Shown here: in pieces, positions 1 through 8,461 of the stretch
How the letters are laid out: each line of letters opens with the position of its first letter
Numbering within the stretch: position 1 is the first letter of the stretch
Source of the DNA: Eubacterium_B sp034180045
GTDB lineage: Bacteria; Bacillota; Clostridia; Peptostreptococcales; Anaerovoracaceae
DNA: 37,231 bases
NCBI GenBank assembly: GCA_034180045.1
Contig: JAXFOY010000006.1
Location: forward strand, 1-37,231
Direction of reading: 5' to 3'
Translations under genes and position numbers: made by a program
Notes under the pieces: generated by a model
Seen by the model: only the letters and a program-made list of their open reading frames with translations
Told to the model about the DNA's origin: nothing
The model's database searches: none

Positions 1-21
1 ACATTGTTTAGTAAGGTTTAA

Positions 22-137
22 TCCGGTGACAATAGCGAAGAGGTCACACCTGTTCCCATCTCGAACACAGTAGTTAAGCTCTTCAGCGCCGACAATACCT
101 GGTGGGTGACTGCCCGGGAAGATAGGACGTTGCCGGT
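22..137 (+). rRNA. rrf: 5S ribosomal RNA
   Basis: About 116 nt with the conserved 5S core: the CCCATCTCGAACACAG segment, the GGTGGGTGACTGCCCGGGAA-like loop E/helix IV region, and complementary ends (TCCGGTGAC near the start, GTTGCCGG at the end). A terminator follows directly, so this is the last gene of an rRNA operon whose 16S and 23S lie outside the window. The ends are accurate to a few bases. Confidence 0.93.
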
Positions 138-143
138 TTATTG

Positions 144-168
144 AGGACTGCTTAGGCAGTCCTTTTTA
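144..168 (+). terminator. Intrinsic terminator of the rRNA operon
   Basis: A perfect 8-bp stem (AGGACTGC at 144-151, GCAGTCCT at 156-163) with a TTAG loop is followed by a T-rich run. It sits a few bases after the 5S rRNA. Confidence 0.9.
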
Positions 169-235
169 TATTTTTGTGTATTTATTAACGACGGAAATAA
201 TATGCATATATCTTGGAGCATAAAACTAAAGTAAG

Positions 236-264
236 TTGTTTTTTCTACCCCTAAATGGTATAAT
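236..264 (+). promoter_or_regulatory. Promoter of the tmk operon
   Basis: TTGTTT (236-241), a 17-bp spacer and TATAAT (259-264), with an extended -10 TGG just before the -10 box. It lies between the rRNA terminator and the first gene of the conserved block, so it probably drives the 35-residue peptide and tmk-holB-ricT-trmN6. Confidence 0.6.
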
Positions 265-301
265 TTACCTATATCGAATCAGTTATTTAAGGAGCAGGCA
301 C

Positions 302-409
302 ATGTTGATAATTAAGATTTTATTTTGTATACTCTTAGTTTGCCCGATGGTGTACATCGTATTTTTGCTCTTTAATAAGATGATGGAAATCGTCATCAAA
401 AGGAAATAA
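302..409 (+). CDS. 35-residue single-pass membrane peptide
   Basis: An ATG follows a good Shine-Dalgarno AAGGAG (289-294) and opens a 35-codon frame ending two bases before tmk. The product begins MLIIKILFCILLVCP, is one continuous hydrophobic helix (about residues 2-25), and ends in a basic tail IKRK, so the C terminus is predicted to be cytoplasmic. I do not recognise a family. The ribosome-binding site, the tight spacing to tmk and the helix-plus-basic-tail pattern support a real gene rather than chance. It could also act mainly as a translated leader for tmk. Confidence 0.6.
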   Translation: MLIIKILFCILLVCPMVYIVFLLFNKMMEIVIKRK

Positions 410-411
410 TA

Positions 412-1083
412 ATGAGCAATAAAAGGTTTTGTACGACTTGTAATAACTTTGATTTAGACAGAGGTATTTTTATATCCGTTGAAGGCGGGGACGGTTCAGG
501 TAAATCTACTCAGCTTTCCAATATTAAAGAATATCTTGACTCAAGAGGCTATGATTCTTTGTTTTTAAGAGAGCCGGGAGGCACATCGATAGGCGAAAAA
601 ATTAGAGATATACTCTTGGATTGCGACAATTCAGAGATGTCCGGCATGACAGAAGCTCTTTTGTATGCTGCCTCGCGTGCGCAAATTGTAAATGAAGTTA
701 TTATACCTGCATTATCCGAGGGCAAGATTATTGTCTGTGATCGTTTTGTTGATTCGAGTATTGCTTATCAAGGGTATGGCAGGCAGATGGGCGAGTGTAT
801 AATGGAAATCAATAAATTTGCCGTCGGCGAATGTATGCCCGACTATACGCTTTTTTTAGATATTTCGCCTGAGGATGCTGCGGAACGTATAGAGAAGCGT
901 AATGAAGCAAAGGACAGAATGGAACTTGAGACGGAGTCTTTTCATACGCGTGTTTACGAAGGCTATATTTCTCTGCTAAACAGTGAGTTTGCAAGGGATA
1001 GGTTTATAAGAATTGACGCAAGCAATCCTCCCGACATGGTTAAATCAGATATTTTTGATGCACTTGACAGAGTGTTAAAGTAG
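412..1083 (+). CDS. tmk: Thymidylate kinase
   Basis: Phosphorylates dTMP to dTDP with ATP in the cytoplasm. The P-loop GGDGSGKST lies at residues 25-33, the REPGG substrate loop follows, and the DRFVDSSIAYQGYGR signature is in the middle; the 223-residue length is normal. The frame has an unusual N-terminal extension of about 18 residues containing a C-x-x-C pair (Cys7, Cys10) before the usual GIFISVEGG start. No alternative start codon lies between residue 1 and the P-loop, so the extension is probably translated. It is the first large gene of a tmk-holB-ricT-trmN6 operon arranged as in other Firmicutes. The gene ends 18 bp before holB. Confidence 0.96.
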   Translation: MSNKRFCTTCNNFDLDRGIFISVEGGDGSGKSTQLSNIKEYLDSRGYDSLFLREPGGTSIGEKIRDILLDCDNSEMSGMTEALLYAASRAQIVNEVIIPALSEGKIIVCDRFVDSSIAYQGYGRQMGECIMEINKFAVGECMPDYTLFLDISPEDAAERIEKRNEAKDRMELETESFHTRVYEGYISLLNSEFARDRFIRIDASNPPDMVKSDIFDALDRVLK

Positions 1084-1101
1084 ATTTTAGAAGAGGTTTT
1101 C

Positions 1102-1917
1102 GTGGGACTTAGCGCTTATTTTGAATTTGGGAAATCGGTTAAATCTCTCAGTGAGGCTGTCAGAAATAAAAAAATTATGCACGCTTACATTATTGAGGGC
1201 GATAATCTGACGGATAAGCTTGGTCTTGCAAAGAATTTTGCAAAGGCCTTGCTATGTAAGGAAAGTCCCGGAGAAGGCTGCGGCTTTTGCAGAATATGTA
1301 GGAGCATCGAAAATGAATCCTACGAGGACTTACATCACTTATTCGATGAGAAGTCAATAAAAAATGACGATATTGAACGACTGCAAGTCGAGCTTTCTGT
1401 AATTCCGTCCGCCGAAGGAAAAACACATATTGCAATCATAGAGTCCGCCGATACCATGACGGTTAGGGCGCAAAACAGATTATTAAAGACATTAGAAGAA
1501 CCGAAAGCAAATTCACTTATTTTGTTATTATCTGAAAACAGTACTAATCTACTTGCTACGGTTAGGTCAAGATGTGCAAGCATCAGGATAAACAATGCAG
1601 GAAAAAGTCCGGATGTGGACGCTAAAATGCTTAGAAATGCCGAGAAGATAATTTCAATGGTGAGCGAAAGAGCCTTTTTCTATGAGATAAAGAACAACCT
1701 CGAAACCTTTGTTAAAGATAGACGAGGCGCATTGATTTTTTTAGATGCGATGCAAAGAGTAGTGAGAGAGTATCTTATTAGCGGAAATTCGGCGATTATG
1801 GATAGAGCAAAGGCAATGCAATGCATGTCATTTATTGAGGAAACAAGGCGTCTTATTAACGGGAATACTAACTTTAAGTATGCCTTAAGGAATTTAATTT
1901 TGAAGATTGGAAGGTAA
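1102..1917 (+). CDS. holB: DNA polymerase III delta-prime subunit
   Basis: Clamp-loader subunit that helps place the sliding clamp on primed DNA. Starts at GTG behind AGAAGAGG (1089-1096). The protein has the HAYIIEG opening of the AAA+ fold with a degenerate P-loop, as is usual for delta-prime. A four-cysteine zinc module lies near residues 50-65 (CGFCRIC core), followed by LLKTLEEP and the conserved TVRSRC motif. At 271 residues it is shorter than the E. coli protein but fits short Firmicutes forms. It sits between tmk and ricT, the standard neighbourhood. The next gene starts 3 bp after its stop. Confidence 0.93.
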   Translation: MGLSAYFEFGKSVKSLSEAVRNKKIMHAYIIEGDNLTDKLGLAKNFAKALLCKESPGEGCGFCRICRSIENESYEDLHHLFDEKSIKNDDIERLQVELSVIPSAEGKTHIAIIESADTMTVRAQNRLLKTLEEPKANSLILLLSENSTNLLATVRSRCASIRINNAGKSPDVDAKMLRNAEKIISMVSERAFFYEIKNNLETFVKDRRGALIFLDAMQRVVREYLISGNSAIMDRAKAMQCMSFIEETRRLINGNTNFKYALRNLILKIGR

Positions 1918-1920
1918 ATA

Positions 1921-2880
1921 ATGATAAATGTAGCCGGCGTTAAATTTCGCAATAACGGCAAGGTGTATTATTTTGATCCGTTAGATTTCAAAAATCTTGA
2001 GATAGGTTGCGGCGTAATTGTTGAAACAGCCAGAGGATTGGAGTTTGGATATATCGCAATGCAGCCTAATGTAATCAAGGATTCAAATATTGTTAAACCG
2101 CTTAAACCCATTGTGAGAATAGCTACAGAAGAAGATATTAAGCGCAAAGAAGAAAACGAAAACAAGAAGTCTGAGGCTATGCGCATTTGTCAGGAAAAAA
2201 TTGATAAGCGTGAGCTTGAAATGAAGCTGATAGATGTAGAGTACACCTTTGATAATAATAAGATCGTCTTTTATTTTACAGCGGATGGGAGAATTGATTT
2301 TAGAGAACTGGTTAAGGATTTGGCAAGCGTTTTCCGCATGAGGATAGAATTAAGGCAGGTAGGGGTTCGTGATGAGGCTAAAATTTTGGGCGGCTGCGGA
2401 CCTTGCGGAAAAGGGCTTTGTTGTGCATCGTGGCTTGCGGATTTTCAGCCTGTTTCAATCAAAATGGCAAAGAATCAGAACCTATCATTGAATCCAAGCA
2501 AAATTTCCGGTATTTGCGGCAGACTTATGTGTTGTCTTAAATATGAAAATGAGGTCTACACAGAACTTCGCAAAGGAATGCCGGAACAGGGCGAAACCGT
2601 CAAAACTGATGACGGATTAGCAAGAGTCTTAGATACCAATATTTTTAGAGAAACCGTAAGAGTTAGGCTCTGCACCGGTGAAAAAGACGAGGACGGTAAC
2701 GATAAGCTTTCAGAAGACATATATACATACCGTAAGGATGCCATCAAAAGGCCGTACAGCCGCAATAAGGGAAATAAGGACAGAACGCCTAAGCGTGACT
2801 ACAATAGCGATCATGAAATTCTCAATGAAGTTGACGATGAATATAAGGCTGAGCTGGAACAGCTGCTAAAGAACGATTAA
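1921..2880 (+). CDS. ricT: RicT/YaaT PSP1-domain protein
   Basis: PSP1 superfamily protein. In Bacillus the RicT homologue joins RicA and RicF in a Fe-S complex that activates RNase Y processing and affects sporulation phosphorelay and competence. The cysteine-rich centre GGCGPCGKGLCCASWL followed by GICGRLMCCLKYE (about residues 158-207) is diagnostic and supplies the likely Fe-S ligands. The C-terminal tail of about 40 residues is highly charged. At 319 residues it is slightly longer than typical. Its place between holB and the tRNA methyltransferase gene is the conserved Firmicutes arrangement. The yabA replication-control gene found next to it in Bacillus is absent here. Confidence 0.93.
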   Translation: MINVAGVKFRNNGKVYYFDPLDFKNLEIGCGVIVETARGLEFGYIAMQPNVIKDSNIVKPLKPIVRIATEEDIKRKEENENKKSEAMRICQEKIDKRELEMKLIDVEYTFDNNKIVFYFTADGRIDFRELVKDLASVFRMRIELRQVGVRDEAKILGGCGPCGKGLCCASWLADFQPVSIKMAKNQNLSLNPSKISGICGRLMCCLKYENEVYTELRKGMPEQGETVKTDDGLARVLDTNIFRETVRVRLCTGEKDEDGNDKLSEDIYTYRKDAIKRPYSRNKGNKDRTPKRDYNSDHEILNEVDDEYKAELEQLLKND

Positions 2881-2881
2881 G

Positions 2882-3628
2882 ATGAAGCGACGAGAGGATA
2901 ACATCGGATTCGGGGATCTAAGATTAATCCAAGACGAAGATTCGTTTTGTTATGGTACAGATGCAGTATTACTTGCTGACATGGTCTGTAGAAGCATTGA
3001 TATCTCGGAAGATATGCGTATTTGTGATCTGGGATGTAATACAGGTATAATTTCTCTGATTTTGTCGGCAAAGTGCCGTGCAGACGAAATCGTAGGAGTT
3101 GAAGTTCAGGAGCAGGCGTTTGAGCTGGCAAAAGAAAATGCCTTAATAAACCATCTGACAAAAAGACTGTATTTCGTATGCTGCAATGTTAAGGATATAC
3201 AAGTCTGTGATAACGGTATGTTGCAGAAAGGCAGCTTTGATATTGTTACAACAAATCCTCCATATACGGAAGCCGGCAGGGGAATTATAAGCGAAAACAA
3301 ATCGAAAGCTATAGCCAGGCATGAAATTTTGGCAAGTCTTGATGACTTCTTCGAGACGGCGGCATTTTTGCTGAAAGACAAGGGGCAGCTGTTTATGGTA
3401 CACAGACCGGCGAGAATTGTCGATATATGCGAGAGTTGCAGAAAGTTTAACCTTGAACCTAAAACGATAAGGTTTGTCAGCGGTAAGCCGGGAGAACTGC
3501 CCAACATTTTACTGATTCATTTCGTAAAGGGCGGAAAACCTGATTTGAAGTGGCTTAGTCCAATCAGTGTAAGAAATGAGGATGGAAGTTTTTCCAAGGA
3601 CGCCTTATCCGCATATGAGTTATATTAA
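2882..3628 (+). CDS. trmN6: tRNA1(Val) A37 N6-methyltransferase (YabB/TrmN6)
   Basis: SAM-dependent N6-adenine methyltransferase predicted to modify A37 of tRNA-Val. The SAM motif DLGCNTGIISL starts near residue 49, and the catalytic NPPY is at residues 125-128, preceded by DIVTT. The early segment FGDLRLIQDEDSFCYGTDAVLLA is typical of the YabB family. Its start follows the ricT stop by one base with no strong ribosome-binding site, which suggests translational coupling. At 248 residues it has family length. Synteny with Bacillus yaaT-yabA-yabB supports the call. The rsmI gene usually found next is missing from this locus. Confidence 0.92.
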   Translation: MKRREDNIGFGDLRLIQDEDSFCYGTDAVLLADMVCRSIDISEDMRICDLGCNTGIISLILSAKCRADEIVGVEVQEQAFELAKENALINHLTKRLYFVCCNVKDIQVCDNGMLQKGSFDIVTTNPPYTEAGRGIISENKSKAIARHEILASLDDFFETAAFLLKDKGQLFMVHRPARIVDICESCRKFNLEPKTIRFVSGKPGELPNILLIHFVKGGKPDLKWLSPISVRNEDGSFSKDALSAYELY

Positions 3629-3702
3629 TTACGGCAGATTATTTTGTGGTAAAATAAATATTTTATTTTGATGATTAAAGGGAAACCCCCGGGAGGTTCT
3701 AA

Positions 3703-4029
3703 ATGATAAGTATTGATTTGAACGCTTTACTGTATATTATTTTGATTGTAGCTGCAATTATTTTGCTTATATTTTTGATTGTTGCAGTAGCGCAACTTAT
3801 AAAATCTCTTAAAAAAGTAAATGTTATTCTTGATGATGTTTCAACTGTGAGTGGGATAGTCAGTGAAAAAGCGGTAGAGACAAAGCCTGTGGTCGATGAC
3901 TTGTCAAAGGCGATGCTCAGCTTTGCTAACGCGGCAAAGGGTAATGAATCGACAGTTGCGTCAATTTCGAGCATAGCAAAATCAATAAGTTCATTAGTTT
4001 CAATAATCAAAAACGGCAAATCGAAATAG
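3703..4029 (+). CDS. Small membrane-anchored protein, DUF948-like
   Basis: A 108-residue protein with one strong N-terminal membrane segment (about residues 9-33), then an amphipathic stretch with regular hydrophobic spacing and a lysine-rich end. The layout, a membrane anchor followed by a helical domain with repeated hydroxyl/valine residues, resembles DUF948 general-stress-like proteins, but I cannot name a function. The ribosome-binding site GGGAGG (3690-3695) is strong. It follows trmN6 by 74 bp and precedes abrB by 18 bp, so it is probably cotranscribed with abrB. Confidence 0.8.
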   Translation: MISIDLNALLYIILIVAAIILLIFLIVAVAQLIKSLKKVNVILDDVSTVSGIVSEKAVETKPVVDDLSKAMLSFANAAKGNESTVASISSIAKSISSLVSIIKNGKSK

Positions 4030-4047
4030 CTGAGAGGAGACATATAG

Positions 4048-4290
4048 ATGAAATCGACAGGGATACTTAGACCGGTAGACGCACTTGGCAGGGTTGTAAT
4101 TCCCATAGAGTTAAGAAGAAGCTTGGATATAAATACAGATGACAGTTTAGAGGTTTTCGTTCAGGATGACTACATAATGCTGAAAAAGTTTGAGCCTAGA
4201 TGTGTTTTCTGCGGAAGCAGTGATGATGTCACCGAGATTCACGGAAAGAATGTGTGCGGTGAATGCATCAAAGAATTGAAGAGACTATAG
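4048..4290 (+). CDS. abrB: AbrB/SpoVT-family transition-state regulator
   Basis: An 80-residue DNA-binding protein. The swapped-hairpin AbrB domain occupies residues 1-50: MKSTGILRPVDALGRVVIPI, then ELRRSLDI. A C-terminal zinc-ribbon-like module has two CxxC pairs (RCVFCGSS and NVCGECIKE), as in clostridial AbrB paralogues. In Bacillus AbrB represses post-exponential genes. The position near the tmk-ricT-yabB block matches Bacillus synteny. The start follows a GAGAGGAG ribosome-binding site. Targets in this organism cannot be inferred from the window. Confidence 0.93.
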   Translation: MKSTGILRPVDALGRVVIPIELRRSLDINTDDSLEVFVQDDYIMLKKFEPRCVFCGSSDDVTEIHGKNVCGECIKELKRL

Positions 4291-4328
4291 ATAAGGCTTT
4301 TGGCTGACTACTAAATTCGGAGGAAATC

Positions 4329-5594
4329 GTGGCGAAATTTTTAGTACAAAGTGGTAATCCGCTGAGCGGTGAGGTACAGATTAGCGGTGCCAAAAATGCG
4401 GTACTGCCTTTGATGGCATCTGCAATTTTATCAAAGGAAAAATGTAAGATAAGTGATGTTCCAAATCTTATAGATGTTAAAGTAATGAGGGACATTTTGA
4501 CATATCTTGGCGGAAGTGTTAAGCCTATAGGTGAAAATACTTTGGAAATCAATATGGACGGGTTATGCAAGCAAGAGGCAAATTATGAGTACACCAGTAA
4601 GATGAGAGCTTCTTTTTTGCTCATGGGCCCGCTTTTGGCAAGAGACGGTTATGCGAAAGTATATATGCCGGGCGGATGTACTATAGGCGAAAGGCCGATA
4701 GATTTGCACTTAAAGGGCTTTGAGGCGCTAGGTGCGGAAATAATAGCCAAGGAAAATTATATTGAAGCAAAGGCTTGTGCGGGGGGACTTAAGGGAGCGA
4801 CTATATACCTTGATTTTCCAAGTGTTGGCGCAACCGAAAACATCATGATGGCAGCGGTACTCGCCAGAGGTATTACATATATTGAAAATGTTGCACAGGA
4901 ACCTGAGATTGTGGATTTGGCAAATTTTATGAACAAGATGGGTGCCAAAATCAAGGGAGCAGGAACCGACACTATCAAGATAGAGGGCGTGAAATCACTG
5001 CATGGAGCATCTCACAATGTCATTCCGGACAGAATAGAGACCGCTACTTTTATGTTGGCGGCCGCTATAACACGCGGTGAAATTCTCATAAAAAATATAG
5101 TACCTGACCATGTGAAGCCTATAACCGCAAAACTGCGCGAGTGCGGTGTTGAAATTGAAATTTCAGATGCAGGCTTATACGTAAATGCAAGAGATAAAAA
5201 GCTTGTTGCGACGGCGATAAAAACCTTGCCTTACCCGGGATTTCCAACGGATATTCAGTCTCCGTTTATGTCTTTTCTCACGACGGTTGAGGGGGCAAGT
5301 ACGGTAATAGAAACTGTGTTTGAAAATAGATTCATGCATGTTGCCGAACTGAACAGAATGGGAGCAAACATCAAGACTGACGGAAATAAGGCGAATATTC
5401 AAGGGGGTAAGCAACTTGAGGGAGCAAGAGTAATCGCAACCGATCTTCGTGCAGGTGCCGCAATGGTGCTTGCCGGTCTTGTTGCGTCGGGAACAACCGA
5501 AGTTGCGGATATTTATCATATTGAACGCGGATACGAGAAATTTGTGGAAAAATTCCGTAAGCTGGGAGCAAATATTTTAAGAATAGAAGATTAA
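4329..5594 (+). CDS. murA: UDP-N-acetylglucosamine 1-carboxyvinyltransferase
   Basis: Catalyses the first committed step of peptidoglycan synthesis, transferring enolpyruvate from PEP to UDP-GlcNAc. Starts at GTG behind GGAGG. The SGAKNAVLP loop carries the conserved lysine, and the catalytic loop GGCTIGERPIDLHLKG has Cys117, the fosfomycin-target cysteine. The FPTDIQSPFM segment and the closing RGYEKFVEKFRKLGA are family features. The 421-residue length is standard. It follows abrB by 38 bp. I cannot tell whether it is the MurA1 or MurA2 paralogue. Confidence 0.96.
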   Translation: MAKFLVQSGNPLSGEVQISGAKNAVLPLMASAILSKEKCKISDVPNLIDVKVMRDILTYLGGSVKPIGENTLEINMDGLCKQEANYEYTSKMRASFLLMGPLLARDGYAKVYMPGGCTIGERPIDLHLKGFEALGAEIIAKENYIEAKACAGGLKGATIYLDFPSVGATENIMMAAVLARGITYIENVAQEPEIVDLANFMNKMGAKIKGAGTDTIKIEGVKSLHGASHNVIPDRIETATFMLAAAITRGEILIKNIVPDHVKPITAKLRECGVEIEISDAGLYVNARDKKLVATAIKTLPYPGFPTDIQSPFMSFLTTVEGASTVIETVFENRFMHVAELNRMGANIKTDGNKANIQGGKQLEGARVIATDLRAGAAMVLAGLVASGTTEVADIYHIERGYEKFVEKFRKLGANILRIED

Positions 5595-5628
5595 CGGCTC
5601 GAACTGACAAGGTTGAGCCGTTGTCAGT
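5593..5628 (+). promoter_or_regulatory. Two interleaved 8-bp hairpins between murA and fbp
   Basis: Hairpin A pairs AACGGCTC (5593-5600) with GAGCCGTT (5615-5622). Hairpin B pairs ACTGACAA (5603-5610) with TTGTCAGT (5621-5628). Both are perfect, and they share bases 5621-5622, so in RNA they should be largely mutually exclusive. No U-tract follows, so this is not a standard terminator. It lies just upstream of the fbp ribosome-binding site (GGGAG at 5640-5644), where it could affect RNA stability or translation. The function is inferred only. Confidence 0.5.
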
Positions 5629-5650
5629 ATGTAGAGAAAGGGAGAATTAA

Positions 5651-7630
5651 ATGTCTGATACAAATTACCTGGAACTTCTGGCGGATAGGTACCCTAACAT
5701 CAGAGCAGCTGCTGCTGAATATATAAATCTTAAGGCAATACTTGCGCTGCCAAAAGGGACCGAATATTTTCTTAGCGATCTTCACGGCGAACATGAAGCT
5801 TTTATCCATATGGTGCGTAGTGCTTCAGGAACTATAAAACAAAAAATTGATGAACATTATGCGGGAATTTTAAGCGAGGATGATAGAAATGACCTTGCGG
5901 CTTTGATTTACAATCCGCAGGCAGAGATAGAAAGACGCAAAAAGAGTGAAGAGGATTTTTCGCAGTGGTGCGTTACAGTTATTTACAGGCTTGTAACGAT
6001 TTGCAAATCCGTTTCGACAAAGTATACAAGGTCAAGAGTTAGAAATAGATTGCCTAAATATCTTGACTATGCGATGGACGAACTTCTTCATGCAGACGAT
6101 GAAGAAAATCGCGCACATTATTATAGTGAAATTATAAATACAATAGTAAATTTCGGTTTTGGAGAAACTTTTATCATAGAGATGGCTGATGCTATAAGTC
6201 GCCTCGCTGTTGATCACCTTCACATAATCGGAGATATATTTGATAGGGGCGCGCACCCTGATATGATTATGGACTATCTGATGGATTTTCCCGATGTTGA
6301 CTTTCAGTGGGGGAATCACGATATTGTATGGATGGGTGCGGCAGCCGGAAACTGGGCGTGTATCGCAAATATCATAAGAATGAATGTCAGCTATAATAAC
6401 TTTGATATGCTTGAGGTCGGCTATGGAATTAACCTTAGACGATTGACTACATTCGCAGCGGACACATATGGCGGCGATGCTTGTGAAAGATTCCGCCCAC
6501 ACATTCTCGACAGGAGCGAGTACGATCCTGTCGATGATCAGCTCGCGGCTCAGATGCACAAGGCCATAGCGGTCATACAATTTAAGCTTGAGGGACAGCT
6601 TATCAAAGCTCATCCTGAATTTGATTTAGATAAGCGACTTATTTTAGATAAGATGGATTTGGAGAAAGGTACGGTTACGGTGGAAGGAAAAGTTTACCCA
6701 CTTAACGACACTAACTTCCCGACTGTTAATCCAAAAAATCCATATGAACTTAACGACGAAGAACTTGCGGTTATGAATTCGCTTTCGGCCTCCATAATTA
6801 ACTCAGAGAGGCTCCAAACTCATATAAGGTATATGTTCAGTCATGGCGCTTTGTACAAACGCATAAACGGAAATTTGCTGTTTCACGGCTGTATTCCTAT
6901 GGATGAGAAGGGTGAATTTATTCCCGTTGAAATTTATGGTGAGAAATGCTCAGGGAAAGCATTGATGGAGCATCTTGATAAACAGATAAGGGCATCTTAT
7001 TTTACTCCTGAGAAAATAAAGGAATACGGTGAGCCCGGTGATATAATGTGGTATTTATGGCTCGCAAAGGACTCACCTTTGTTCGGCAAGGAGAAGATGA
7101 CTACATTTGAACGCTTGTTTATCGATGATAAAAGTACGCATAAGGAGCCGGTAAGACCTTATTATAAGCTGATAAACAGCAAAGAGCCTTGCGAGAAAAT
7201 CCTCAGAGAGTTCGGTCTTGACCCCGCTCGCTCAAAGATTTTGAACGGACATGTGCCTGTAAAGATTAAGAATGGTGAGAGTCCGATTAAGGGCGGTGGA
7301 CTGTTGTATGTGATAGACGGCGGTATTTCAAAGGCATATCAAAAGCAGACGGGTATAGCCGGCTACACATTTATTTTCAATTCGAAATTTATGGCACTCG
7401 CTGAGCATAAGCCGTATGAACCGCTAAGGGATGACGGGACTCAGGAGTTTTTTAGCCCGAGCATAAAGACCGTGGATACTTTGCCGAGCAGAATGCTGGT
7501 TATAGATACTGACCAGGGCATTGAGCTTCAAAGACAGGCAGAGAGCGTGAAACTTTTGGTAGATGCATATCGCACAGGCGCAATCAAAGAGCGGGCAGAG
7601 AGCAAATACTCGGCATATAACAAGAGGTAA
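5651..7630 (+). CDS. fbp: Fructose-1,6-bisphosphatase, class III
   Basis: Gluconeogenic phosphatase converting fructose-1,6-bisphosphate to fructose-6-phosphate. The class III (Firmicutes) form is metallophosphatase-like. Its metal-binding motifs are visible: DLHGEHEAF near residue 44, GDIFDRGAHPD near residue 197, and GNHDIVWMG near residue 223, with NGHVPV later. At 659 residues it matches the usual 640-670. With pckA downstream in the window it indicates a working gluconeogenic route. It starts at ATG behind AAAGGGAG. Confidence 0.96.
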   Translation: MSDTNYLELLADRYPNIRAAAAEYINLKAILALPKGTEYFLSDLHGEHEAFIHMVRSASGTIKQKIDEHYAGILSEDDRNDLAALIYNPQAEIERRKKSEEDFSQWCVTVIYRLVTICKSVSTKYTRSRVRNRLPKYLDYAMDELLHADDEENRAHYYSEIINTIVNFGFGETFIIEMADAISRLAVDHLHIIGDIFDRGAHPDMIMDYLMDFPDVDFQWGNHDIVWMGAAAGNWACIANIIRMNVSYNNFDMLEVGYGINLRRLTTFAADTYGGDACERFRPHILDRSEYDPVDDQLAAQMHKAIAVIQFKLEGQLIKAHPEFDLDKRLILDKMDLEKGTVTVEGKVYPLNDTNFPTVNPKNPYELNDEELAVMNSLSASIINSERLQTHIRYMFSHGALYKRINGNLLFHGCIPMDEKGEFIPVEIYGEKCSGKALMEHLDKQIRASYFTPEKIKEYGEPGDIMWYLWLAKDSPLFGKEKMTTFERLFIDDKSTHKEPVRPYYKLINSKEPCEKILREFGLDPARSKILNGHVPVKIKNGESPIKGGGLLYVIDGGISKAYQKQTGIAGYTFIFNSKFMALAEHKPYEPLRDDGTQEFFSPSIKTVDTLPSRMLVIDTDQGIELQRQAESVKLLVDAYRTGAIKERAESKYSAYNKR

Positions 7631-7673
7631 TGCTTGAAATGCGTGTTTTATTCATAATTGACAGGAGGGGCAA

Positions 7674-8348
7674 ATGAAATTTGACGAATTCAAAAAAAAT
7701 GAAAAGACGGAAGCTGAAGACGCAAAGGCTATGAATTTAGAAGTATATGAAGAAGATGAGATAGATATGCTTGAGGAGTATATCTGTAAGCAATATGGTG
7801 AATTTGAAAATGTATTTCATGAAATTTTTTCTCCTGATATTCATGTGGATATTGCAATCGTGCCGCCAAACGAAAATCAAGACTACTATACATTGATTAC
7901 AATGGGTATGGGGGCGCATAAAATGAATGTGCCGGAAGAACTTTCGGAGTATAATTTGGATAGAGCGGAGCTTGTTACATATCTTCCTAAAGATTGGAAG
8001 CTTGATAGCGACGAAGAAATCTGGTACTGGCCGCTGAGATGGCTCAAAATATTGTCACGTCTGCCTATAGAGCAAGATACATGGCTCGGTTTCGGACATA
8101 CCGTTCCGTCGGGAGAACCTGTAGCTGAAGATGTTTCGTATAATTGTTTTATGCTTATCGATGATGCGTCAACCGTTGTCGGAACTGATAAAACAATAAA
8201 TTTCTACACAATGCTGCCGTTATATGAAGAGGAAATGCATTATAAGATAGATAATGGCGCAGAAGCCTTACTTTCACTATTTGAGCAGAAAGAAATTCCA
8301 TACCCGCCAGTGATAGATAAGCAGAGAAAAAATGTTTGTAGCAAGTAG
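7674..8348 (+). CDS. Suppressor-of-fused (SUFU) domain protein
   Basis: A 224-residue cytoplasmic protein with the bacterial SUFU pattern: a segment reading TLITMGMGAHKMNVPEE, then LVTYLPKDWKL, then WYWPLRWLKILSRLPIEQDTW, then GFGHTVPSGEP. The domain is shared with the animal Hedgehog regulator. In bacteria it is common, often in immunity or unknown contexts, and has no settled biochemical role. It follows fbp by 43 bp with its own ribosome-binding site AGGAGGGG. A strong terminator follows, so it is the last gene of the core block. No toxin gene is adjacent that would make it an obvious immunity protein. Confidence 0.8.
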   Translation: MKFDEFKKNEKTEAEDAKAMNLEVYEEDEIDMLEEYICKQYGEFENVFHEIFSPDIHVDIAIVPPNENQDYYTLITMGMGAHKMNVPEELSEYNLDRAELVTYLPKDWKLDSDEEIWYWPLRWLKILSRLPIEQDTWLGFGHTVPSGEPVAEDVSYNCFMLIDDASTVVGTDKTINFYTMLPLYEEEMHYKIDNGAEALLSLFEQKEIPYPPVIDKQRKNVCSK

Positions 8349-8357
8349 CTATTGTAT

Positions 8358-8390
8358 AAAACAGCCGTAAAAGGCTGTTTTATTGTTTTA
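8358..8390 (+). terminator. Intrinsic terminator after the SUFU gene
   Basis: A 9-bp stem (AAAACAGCC 8358-8366, GGCTGTTTT 8373-8381) with a 6-nt loop and a T-rich tail. It separates the conserved core block from the accessory island. Confidence 0.88.
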
Positions 8391-8461
8391 TAGATATAAT
8401 ATATTTAAGGTATCCATATAACATCTAATTAAGCAAATAAAACTTTTAAGGAGGAAGACGG

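Noticed and set aside
5593..5628. Reading the interleaved hairpins as an H-type pseudoknot
   Set aside because: The loop that would cross the first stem has essentially no nucleotides and the stems share two bases, so both cannot form fully. A two-state exclusive pairing is more reasonable.
6032..6613. A 193-codon open frame on the minus strand inside fbp
   Set aside because: It lies wholly within a conserved, motif-rich gene on the other strand, and its translation shows no recognisable domain or ribosome-binding site.
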